Shown piece after piece: positions 55,501 through 64,000 of a stretch of DNA of 64,000 bases. Origin of the DNA: Schistosoma haematobium (taxonomy: Eukaryota; Platyhelminthes; Trematoda; Strigeidida; Schistosomatidae); NCBI RefSeq assembly GCF_000699445.3, contig NC_067197.1:930001-994000 (forward strand). Direction: 5' to 3'. Numbering within the stretch: position 1 is the stretch's first letter; the number at the start of each line of letters is the position of its first letter. The position numbers were made by a program, and so were the translations under genes. The notes beneath the pieces were generated by a model that made no database searches, was not told where the DNA came from, and was given only the letters and a program-made list of their open reading frames with translations.

Positions 55501-56984
55501 TTACACCACACAGATTTTTAAAGGAGTTCAACACAGAGAGCCTTCAAGCTACCAACTGCTGGCTCTTCTCTCTATGCCTCCGAAAATTATGGAGTCCATG
55601 ATATGTGACGGTACACACAATTAATTCTTATCCTTGAGCTTGTTACCACCCCAATAGCACGTTTTCAGAAAACGTCACTCACGTATAACCAACCTGCTCA
55701 CCGCGGTGGACAGATGAACAACCATCCTTGATCACAAAGGGAAGGTTGACGCAACTTACCTTGACTTCCCAAAAGATTTTGGTAGGATCAACCATATATG
55801 TCTTATCGATAAGCTCAAACGACTAGGTATCAAATCACCTCTAACTGACTGGCTCACTCCACATCCAAAAACTCGACATTTTAAGGTGAGGGTTAACTTC
55901 AGTTTCTCGTGGGCTATGGAATGTCTTAGTGGGATCCCACTGGGTTCAGTACTAGAACCTCTTCTTTCCTTGGTTTGTATAAACGATCTTCCACGACAGA
56001 TATCGTCTGACTTATTGCTTTTTGCTGATGACGTGAAAATTTGGAGAGAGGTACGTAATCAAGAGGATGAACTGGGACATCACGAGAATCTGACTCGACT
56101 TTAATTACGGCTCCTTATGGTTTAGTGAGACGTCACGAACTTATGGTGTTGATGCTGATTTATCATGCAAAATACCTCATTAAATCGTGTTACGAACGTT
56201 GAATTGGTTTCACTTCCTACCCAGAAATCTTATTACGAGCAAACTGGACAATTCACTAATATACGAAGCCTACTCAAGACCCTATAATACCTGAAACAAA
56301 GTAATAATACAAAAAAACGAAAGGGGCTCTAATAGCTTCGATAATAAAAGGAAGACAGCCAATTGTATATCACAATACTGTTTCTAGCACTATATTTTAT
56401 TTTATAACCACACATAATCCCATACCCTCAGCTCCTTTCTGAATCCCCTCTATTTGTCAGTTGTATGTCCACTCACACCTTGTTAACACTTATTTTCTTT
56501 AACCTATTAAAATGCTCTTTCCTAACAAAAACCTTAATAAAAGAAAATTAGACTGAGTAGCCATACCTTAAACATTCCTTCATGAATATTGGCTACTCTG
56601 CCCCTCGTGTTTTCTTTTACTTGCTCCCTCTTTCAGCCCCCTTGTGATATGGAACGAAAGATTTTATCCTGTACCATCCTCAAAGCCTTAGACATTCCAA
56701 AGGGACATAAGGTTGCGACATTTAGAAGCTCCTACCTTCAAATGGACCCATCCTTGACCATCAGTTGCACATTCGCAACGCAACTTTCGTGAAGCTCGCC
56801 AACTGTAGTATTGATTAAAACCATTTACATGCATATCTTATAAATTATCAACCCAGCTATGTTATTTAATACAGTGGATATTGTATCATTTGTATCAATT
56901 TGATCTTGCCTGTAAACTGGCATGCCTCATGTAACAAACTGTTATTTGAGAATAAATTATTAATATTATTATTATTATTATAAA
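52510..56984 (+). pseudogene. Decayed CR1/SR1-like element, ORF1 to 3' end
   Basis: A second CR1-clade element on the plus strand. ORF1 remnant at 52,690-53,200 with half a PHD-like finger (CENCKVWVHESC). ORF1 C-terminus near 53,500-53,830. Endonuclease pieces near 54,130-54,740 (NAASLRTKL; LTTSQFW region; LAPLMKSDHAALVFS). RT near 55,700-56,100 with LKRLGIKSPLTDWL, a GIPLGSVLEPLLSLV block (normally GVPQGSVLGP) and the catalytic LLLFADDVKIW. The 3' UTR runs to GAGAATAAATTATT and an (ATT)n tail at 56,960-56,982. Frames are broken throughout. Confidence 0.75.
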
Positions 56985-57430
56985 GTTGGGAGGATGAAGA
57001 GTGTCTCCAACCACCAAACCTTCACCCATCAGAGTACACGCATCTTAGAGGTGACCTTCTAATGGCTTGCAGTATCCTTGACACTTCTGGACATCCTCTT
57101 AAACACCTACATAAGTCTAGCTCCAACACAAACCTAAGGGGTAACGCCCAGGAAGTAGAGACACAACACAGCAGAACGGACTGTAGACACAACTATATAC
57201 TCGTTAGGGGTTATCAACTGCTGGAATTCGCTGGCGGTTGAGGAAGTCCAAGCGATTTCCCAAGATTCGTTTTAGAGCATACTTGACATATTTTTAAAGA
57301 CTAAGCATAGTATCTTACAATGATTTATCAATTTCTTTTTCCTCTTTTACCTATGATATACGCAGTGTTACATACTTCCCACAATTGTTAGCCAGCTTAG
57401 ATTAATCACTTCCCAGTATATCCATAGAAC
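56985..57430 (+). mobile_element. CR1-type RT C-terminal fragment
   Basis: Broken plus-strand frames show LRGNAQ-like, QHSRTDCRHN-like and SQDSFRAYLTYF blocks of the CR1 RT C-terminus, then 3' UTR with CAATGATTTATCAATTTC, which also occurs after CR1 ORF1 at 37,508-37,530. 5'-truncated relic of a third CR1 subfamily. Confidence 0.6.
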
Positions 57431-57439
57431 ATTAAACAT

Positions 57440-57550
57440 ATCTTCGAACTCCTTCAATTCTGTCTCCTGATTGGGTTGGCATACTTCGACAGAAAAGGTG
57501 TTACTGGTAAAGGCATTGTCAAACACTGAATACTGGTAGCGTCTTTAAAT
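57440..57550 (+). repeat. Diverged Gypsy-1/2-type LTR end
   Basis: AAAGGTGTTACTGGTAAAGG, then CATTGTCAAACACTGAATAC parallels the 3' part of the Gypsy-1/2 LTR (AGGTGTTACTGGTAGAAGCG, TTGTCAAACACTGAATACC). A TTGGTG-like PBS remnant follows. An LTR fragment of an older or related family. Confidence 0.55.
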
Positions 57551-57659
57551 GATTTGGTGTCCTGGTCCTCTCTGGATGTTTTTTCATATGTTGCACGAGG
57601 ATATATGTGATGAACTCGCCAGCTAGTTTCTGTTCGAAAGAATTTCCTGATCACGTAAC

Positions 57660-58315
57660 CGCCAGATTTCCATAGTTAACCTTATGTTCATTAAAGTCTC
57701 TTGGGATCACAGATTGATGACTTGATGACTATGTTCCAGTCTCAGTTAGGAAAGGAGAAGAGTCTCGATGTCTTGTGTTAGTCCTGGCAATGATGGTGTC
57801 GCAGTCGATCACACTTTCTTTTGAAAGGGTAGGCGGATGGAGCCTCAACCACGTGCAGAGGTGATGAGTCCCACTCGCTGATGACTCGATGGTCAACCGA
57901 CAAGTAATTTGTTCTGGACTTGTGAAATTTCCGAAGTGTCATCACTGTTTTAGAAGACGTTCCTAAGGTATATACATTACTAAAATAGTTTGGTAATACT
58001 TGAGCTTTACCAAAGTCATCCTCCACTAATGATGATGCATTATTGTCTCCCAATAGTGCTGGAATATTTCCTTTTCTTTCTGTCCTTTGGTTGATATACG
58101 AATACAAGCGTTTAGGACATTCTATGGATTCCTTAACAATATTCTATTCGTACAACCTTCTGGACTTACGTAGGGTTGATTCACAGGTATTTCGAACCTT
58201 TGGATGCCGAGATTGTGTCTCATCAGACCTCAGTAACCTGAATCTATCTCACATTTTTCTCCTCTTCCGAGGAAGTATAGTTTTAGTTACCCAAGCTACT
58301 CGTTCATATATTTAA
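57660..58315 (-). pseudogene. CR1-type fragment with RT deleted
   Basis: The minus strand reads the region before RT (KESIECPKRLYSYINQRTER, NASSLVEDDFGKAQVLPNYF) and then jumps directly to the C-terminal domain (VISEWDSSPLHVVEAPSAYP). The whole catalytic RT core has been deleted inside the fragment. Confidence 0.65.
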
Positions 58316-58462
58316 GAATCACTGGCATTTTTGATAACAAATCGGAACACCTGATCTGGTTTGTTTAAGAATCTGTTTGTGTACGAAAACATTTTGTTTG
58401 AACGCATAGCAAACGTAAACTACAAGACGTTGTCATAGAGGAGACTCTGTTTCACTATCAAG

Positions 58463-58701
58463 ATGTTGCCTTTGGATAAGGAAATAGATGAAGCAATCTT
58501 CAAGAAGTTTCTGCTATTTAAAACCACTTCTAGTGATTACGGAAAATTCGCACCAAACGTCCACACGATGCCAAATGTTTACTTTCCATTGAAAGGCGAA
58601 TTTTCCCAGGTTCGTTTAAATTTTTTTGGTTATTTTCCCAGCATTTAGGTAAATGTGGTATGTATCGCAATCACTCGCTCAACACATCAATGCAAAAGTA
58701 A
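58463..58701 (+). CDS. PIERCE1/PIERCE2-like ciliary microtubule inner protein, two exons
   Basis: Host gene. Exon 1 is 58,463-58,609 (49 codons from ATG, in-frame TAG upstream at 58,436). The donor CAG|GTTCGT, a 32-bp intron (58,610-58,641) with a TTTTCCCAG acceptor, and exon 2 at 58,642-58,701 ending TAA give 68 aa in phase 0. Exon 1 has TTSSDYGKFAPNVHTMP and YFPLKGEFSQ. Exon 2 has HLGKCGMYRNHSLNTS. Together these match the core of the PIERCE1/PIERCE2 family (C9orf116/C15orf65), small proteins bound inside ciliary doublet microtubules. Vertebrate members are longer at the N-terminus; here the ATG directly follows an AG with a pyrimidine-rich run before it, so an upstream exon or a trans-spliced leader is possible. 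Very short introns are typical of schistosome genes. Transposon relics flank it on both sides. Confidence 0.75.
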
Positions 58702-58959
58702 AGCTTCACTGGTCATATTGTCGATTCTGTTAATTACATATTTTTTTCAAAAATGTTGTCATTACATTATTTTTATATTTATGCATGAACTTGTGAGTTC
58801 AGTCTTATACATTTTCTTAAAAAATATGTCGTCCTCTTGAATGGTTTATTATTATTTTTTCTAAAAGCGGGCGAATTCTTGATAGAAACTGCATTTTATA
58901 CTCAAACTACTCGTAACTACGAGCGCTACTTAACCGATCACGTTGCTTCTCCGACCCTA
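58702..58959. other. 3' flank of the PIERCE-like gene
   Basis: AT-rich, with no element recognised. Likely contains the 3' UTR. Confidence 0.3.
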
Positions 58960-59950
58960 GGATTACCTTAGGGATGTATATGGTTGGGGTTCAACAGTGT
59001 CATCGATCCTTTTACTTATTCTTATGAACTTTTCGACAAGAACTCCTTGGGAGTCATCTGGTAATATGCTATTGGTAAATTCTCCTAGCTTCTCCAAATT
59101 ATGCGCGTGCATAATTTTGGGATCAGAATCGTTTGAGTATAGCAAATTACTCACAATAATATTCGAAATTAAGTTTTTTCCAGCCACGCTAGAGTGGAAT
59201 TGTCTCTTACTACCAGACTTTGTTAGTGCATTTTATGACTCATAATAGGAGTTCGTCAGTGACTTGCCAACCAATTGGGTGCAACCTATGGATTATTTTC
59301 ACTTCTTTGTCTCTACACTGTCGTCCATTTTTCATCACTCAGGACAGCCACACCAGGACTATTAGGGACAGTGATGGTTTTATCCGAGTGTTCGACTTCT
59401 ACTATGGAAGCATAACTACTCATATCAGTATCAAGTGGCACTTCACTCCTCATTAGTTTCAACAGAGATTTTACTTTTCCATCAATTACAGTCGGGCGTT
59501 TAACACGTTCTGTAATAGCACGTACTACACTGACACATTCATCGTTTTCAGTAATCGTGTGACCAGAGAAAACACCATAGTTTTTCTTGCAGGCTAAAGC
59601 TGGGGGTCTGATAGCCTCCTGGATCAGCAACGTCTTATTGGTACAGCAAAACATACAAAGCCAATGCAAGTTCGGCTTCGAGTATCTTTTGTATGCAGTG
59701 GGACTTAAACGGGTACACCTTTTATGGAGCCGCTTTTTACACTTATCACATTGCATTCCTTCCTCCACAGGGAATAAACAATTTGGCTGTCCACATTTAT
59801 AAGTACTGCCAACCATTGTAACCAGATTAAGAAGGCCTAAAACACAATATCAGTAGGAATGTCAGTCAATGAAAAAGAAGGTAAAAAAAGACAAAGTTTA
59901 TCAAGATTTCAAACCTTGACCGAAATACTTCAAGTTCAGTAGACCAACAA
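58960..59950 (-). pseudogene. CR1-type ORF1 (PHD-like finger), minus strand
   Basis: From ATG at 59,816 on the minus strand: MVGSTYKCGQPNCLFPVEEG with C8, C13, C23, C26, H31, C34, C54 and C57 all retained. The layout is that of the ORF1 at 31,167, with substitutions throughout. The open frame runs 167 codons. The second domain resumes at 59,187-58,963 (HNLEKLGEFTNSILPDDSQG) in another frame. The similarity upstream of the ATG (59,820-59,950) extends into the CR1 5' UTR. Confidence 0.75.
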
Positions 59951-60439
59951 TGCTTTTTGACGCAACAAGCACACAAAAGTAAAGTTAATCACAATAAGTA
60001 CGAAATCATTGCCCTTTCTGAAACACGCGCCAGGTTCTTCCTCTTAAAGGACTGAGTGGAACTTTCTTGACAGTCAGAAGGCAGAAAGTCTCAAGACTTG
60101 ATAATTCACAAATGTTAAGGCGTGTGTGTACAATCAAACCTGCTGTCACACATCACTGTATTTAGGGACCAAGTGAAGCAAAATCATTTGAAATCTTTTA
60201 TTGTCAGGTTGGCCACAAAGGAATAATTTAACAGTTTAAGATATGGTTTTAAGACATTTTTGTCCCAATTATCATATGATTTTAGGTCACACGAGACCGA
60301 AACACCAAAATCTCTTTCAAAAGACGACACCTCTAGTGGATAACCATTCCAGTTTCATGGGTAATTTGTGTTACAGATGGACCACTTTAGACAAAAAACA
60401 CTAAAAGTCGTCTTATATAATAGTTGTGTCGCCTCTTAA
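59951..60439. other. Unassigned stretch
   Basis: No recognised coding or repeat similarity. Confidence 0.3.
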
Positions 60440-60950
60440 TGAAAGCCAGGATTCTTTAGCAGGCATGACACTGATGTCCCTCCCTGGCAACCAGAGAAAC
60501 GATTAATGTCGATGTGGAAGACCGTGAGGGTAATTAAAACAGCCCCAGAAATTATAAGATATTGTCTGGGATTGCCCTGAATAGGCGAGACATAAGCTAT
60601 ACAAAAATTATTGGTTTCGGAACAGCTGTTATTGTTTCCTGGTCTCAAAGGACAAAACGCCTCATACGAGTTGTGTTGATGCCTCAAGAAAAAGCGAGAA
60701 AAAAGCTTTAAAGATGGGGATCTGATCGCTCCAGAGTCTGAATAAAAAAGAGAAAATACTAAGATGAATGTCGTCTAGTGCTATATACCCACCAACAATG
60801 ATAGCGAAAATAAAAACGTCTCATAAGAGGCTGGAGTTTATCGAAGAGAAACGCGAAGGAAGAGATCTGACCATACTTATAAGAGACCTAAATGCAAACG
60901 TCAGAATGGACAACACCGGGTATAAAGAAAATCTTATCTTTGTTTTATAT
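60440..60950 (+). pseudogene. RTE-C endonuclease fragment
   Basis: Plus-strand pieces of an RTE-clade APE endonuclease: a segment like RNYKILSGIALNRRD, then VSWSQRTKRLIRVV and KARKKL, then CYIPTNN-like and GRDLTILIRDLNANVRMDNT (60,868-60,927; motif GDLNAKVG in intact members, here RDLNANVR). Frames are broken and the fragment stops before the QIDH motif. Confidence 0.65.
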
Positions 60951-61335
60951 ATGTGCTGTCATCAATTGTTATTATTTAGATTTAAATCGCGGCTGAATGA
61001 AGATCGGCAAAGGAACCCAATAGTCGACAAAAGCCCATTAAAATACATGACCAGTAAACAGTTATTCTTATTCAACAAAATAACAGACATAGATAATAGT
61101 ACGGTAATTAACGTGGTTAGCAGGATGCAATCAGGTACGTCATTCAAATAATAATCAATTAACTTTACTTTTCGACCATTATACCAGTCACATGGCTGAT
61201 GTTCCGGGATTGGTTTGTAGAAAAAGATATATTTTGTTATTGTTTATTACCAGCTAGCTACCAAAACCCAATTGTCATATATCAGTAATTAGCCAGTTAA
61301 GAACGTGTTATTTAGTTGAGATTTTCACCGTCTTA
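60951..61335. other. Unassigned stretch
   Basis: No element or coding similarity recognised. Confidence 0.3.
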
Positions 61336-64000
61336 ATTTCAGTCAGTCAGCTGCAACGTAGGACCAGGCACATATATGCATCGGTCCAAGTTGCCATACC
61401 TCATTAACACAACAAGATGGACACCGGATTCATAAAAGTAGTTAATTCAGAGGTGGTAATATATAAAAGAAAGATTGCAATAAGGATATAGTACAGGAAG
61501 AAATTAGTTCGTAGAAAGAAAGATATGAAGCGACTTTAGTCTCTTAGTTTGAGGGAAGATAGAGAGTGTATACACCGACGCCATTGTGATCGATTCTCCA
61601 CCATGTCACCAAGAGTCTCCAACCATCGGTTACGATAGTCACGCGGACCCCAACCAAGTAGTCTGCGTCTACCAACATGGCTCAGACTAGAAGTTAGTGA
61701 CTTCAAGCACTGATGCCACGTTTTGGTTTGGCCAACCCTAACATTCTTCCAACCATCCCCTACACCGGTTACCATTGCACGTCGTGGTAATCGGTGTTCA
61801 GGCATACGTAACACGTGGCCCAACCATCTCAGTCGATGAAGATTCACAACCTCATCAACTGATTTACCATCATTCCCTAATACCCTGTGTCTAACCTCAC
61901 TACTACTTACCCGGTGATCCCAACAGACGCCAGCAATATTTCTAAGGCATCTGTGGTCAAATACTAGTAGCTTACGGGTGTCTTCTACCCTTGAAGGCCA
62001 TGTTTCGCTGCCGTAAAGTAAAACAGAACGGACTGCCGCGCAGTATACTCGTCCTTTTATTGATAGATGGATATCTCGCCTTCACCAAAGGTGACGTAAG
62101 TTGGCAAAAGCCAAACGAGCTTTTCGAATCCGTGCTGAGATTTTGTCCGATACCAGCCCATTAGGGCTGGTCAGACTTCCAAGATAAGTGAAGTTGTCAT
62201 CGCGTTCGACTGCTTCACTCCCTATCCTTAGTTCACGTGTTGACGCAGACCAGTCCTGAAGCAACAACTTGCATTTAGAGGGAGAGAAGCGTATTCCAAA
62301 CATTCTGGCATTGTTGCTTAGTGCTACCAAAAGACTCTGCATTTTATCAGCGTCTTCACCAAACAGGAATATGTCATCTGCATATTCTAAGTCGATAAGT
62401 GGACCTCCTGGAAGGAGATCAATACCCGAGAATTCAGTCGACGAGAGTGTTATTTCCATCAATAGGTCTATGATGAAGTTAAACAAAAATGGAGAAAGTG
62501 GACAGCCTTGACGAACACCACTTGAGGTTGCAAAAGCAGATGACAGTTCGCCATAAGCTCTGACTCGACTGGTAGTGTTCGAGTAAAGAGCCTTCACAAG
62601 GTTTATGTACTTCTGAGGTACGCCTTTCAATGACAGACACTGCCACAGAGTCTCGCGGTCTACCGAGTCAAATGCTGCATTTAAGTCGAGAAAGACCACC
62701 ATTGTCGGACGTCGATAAGTATGCCTATGTTCTAGAACCTGACGAATGGTAAATATGTGGTCGATGCAGCCACGACCAGGTCTGAAGCCAGCTTGGTTCT
62801 CTCGTGTTTGCAGTTCACGAGTCTTAGTTAGGCGTGTGATAATTATCGAGGCTAGTATTTTAGATATTATATTAGTTAAATTAATCCCTCCATGGTTGTC
62901 ACAGGATGATTTTAACCCTCTCTTATATATTGGGACGATAAGTGATTGCGACCATTCAGATGGGATAACGTCTAATTCCCAGATCTTAGCTAAAATATTA
63001 GTCAACCTAATCGCTAAAATTAGACCACCATCCTTAAAGACTTCTGGAGCCAATCCATCTGGACCAGCTGCCCTTCCTCATTTCAGATTAACTATAGCCT
63101 TTTGAACTTCTGCTAGAGTTGGGGGATCTACCTCAATCTTCCATTCACACTGTCTTGGAATGGAGGGTAGTTGTAGAGTGGCTGAAGGCCAGCTGAATTG
63201 TTCTCTGAAATGTTCCCCCCATCGTTCTAAACGTCCGGACTGGGAGCAGATCAAAGTGTCGTCTTTTTCCGAAATAGCCTGACTTACACTTGACTTATTA
63301 ATTCCAGTTTCTTTTATTAGTCTGTAAAGCTGTCTTGTGTTCCCTATAGTCGCCGACTTTTCCATCTCTTTTGCTTTCGTTGCCCACCACTGCTCACGGT
63401 CGTTTCTTAGACTTTTGGTTAACCTAGATCTGATTTATTGTCGCTCTTCATCGTGTTCATAGCCTGATGGGATGAGTTTACGAGAATCTACCAGTGCAAT
63501 AGACTCAACAGAAATTCAATGGCTTTATGTGACCCTTTGGTTTAAGTCACTAATAGATGTCGCTGCTGTTTTTATGTCTTTCCAAGCAATATCTGGGTCA
63601 TCCTCGTTTTCAGAACTGCTTAACTGTGACCTCAGTTGTTTCTAGATCCTACTTTCGGCTTTCTCGTCACTCAATTCAATTCTAATAGGACTTCGTAATG
63701 TGGCTTTCCTAAGTCCAGTGAGGCGCAAGCAGATGCGTGTCCTTATTAGAGCATGGTTGGAGTCCAAGCGGGTATTTCAGGACAAGCGACAATCTATCGA
63801 CCCTCTCCAACAACGATTGATGGCAATATGACCTATTCGAGTCCATCGTTGGTTTGGTGCTTAAAATTAGTGTTTGCTAAAAATAAACGCTTGTCGGAGC
63901 ACAGCTGCAGCAGACGACCACCATTAGGGGTTCGCTTGGCTGAGATACTAAAATACTCACCTAAATGTCTTTCTTTTTGGTTTAAGCTACCTACGCGGGC
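61336..64000 (-). pseudogene. RTE-B retrotransposon, most complete copy (runs off window)
   Basis: Minus strand, entering from beyond the right edge. Broken EN region 63,430-64,000; linker MEKSATIGNTRQLYRLIKET (63,365-63,078); RT 63,053-62,082 with SLIVPIYKRG, GFRPGRGCIDHIF, VVFLDLNAAFDSVDR, GVRQGCPLSPFLFNF and catalytic YADD (residues 224-227); C-terminal domain to 61,536; 3' UTR ending in the CAGTCAGTCAG complement at 61,336. From 63,365 to 61,536 the frame is continuous except for two TGA codons (63,078-63,080 and 62,082-62,084), both followed by sequence that aligns with intact relatives. A near-intact RT with two nonsense mutations. Confidence 0.85.
63078..63365 (-). pseudogene. RTE-B EN-RT linker segment
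   Basis: Encodes the conserved linker (LERWGEHFREQFSWPSATLQ, DPPTLAEVQKAIVNLK), ending at a TGA where relatives read Arg (NLKRGRA at 9,350-9,400). Same frame as the downstream RT. Confidence 0.75.

Overview
The window looks like nuclear DNA of a blood fluke (Schistosoma or a close trematode relative). Four things point that way: tRNA-headed SINEs carrying type-I hammerhead ribozymes (Sm-alpha-like), CsRn1/Boudicca-type Ty3/Gypsy elements with a CHCC Gag finger, several RTE- and CR1-clade non-LTR retrotransposons, and a host gene with a 32-bp intron. The species cannot be fixed from sequence alone. Almost all of the window is transposable elements; I support only two host genes. RTE-A, RTE-B and RTE-C are my own labels for three RTE-clade families: A ends in a GTGTTCAAATAAA-type 3' end, B ends in a TGAC-repeat tail, C resembles the SR2/Perere type.

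Region 1 (1-14,300): short decayed pieces. An RTE-C fragment is cut by the left window edge, followed by about four solo-LTR-like repeats, SINEs of two types (one a 53-bp-arm foldback around an intact-looking hammerhead), a CR1 3' end, a decayed RTE-C copy and a decayed RTE-B copy.

Region 2 (14,330-24,150, minus strand): a three-exon host gene encoding a CAAP1 homologue of about 363 aa. Its introns are filled with RTE copies. Exon 1 lies between two inverted RTE-A copies that share a 1.5-kb, almost identical core with much more diverged flanks.

Region 3 (24,340-31,160): the minus-strand RTE-A copy, RTE-B 3' ends and a decayed CR1-type ORF1.

Region 4 (31,167-52,509): one CR1-clade element interrupted by three Ty3/Gypsy elements with 4-bp target duplications. 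Gypsy-1 (minus, 31,414-36,484) sits in ORF1. Gypsy-2 (plus, 40,309-45,535) sits in the RT C-terminus. Gypsy-3 (plus, 45,544-52,417) sits 4 bp beyond Gypsy-2. Gypsy-3 has identical 267-bp LTRs and an intact 1,028-codon pol. Both Gypsy families carry the same gag-pol arrangement: a GGGAAAC slippery heptamer, a 6-nt spacer and a GC-rich hairpin, with pol in the -1 frame.

Region 5 (52,510-64,000): a decayed CR1/SR1-like copy, CR1 fragments on both strands, a two-exon host gene resembling the ciliary microtubule-inner-protein family PIERCE1/PIERCE2 (58,463-58,701), an RTE-C endonuclease fragment, and a long RTE-B copy running off the right edge. No bacterial genes, CRISPR arrays or functional tRNA/rRNA genes were seen.
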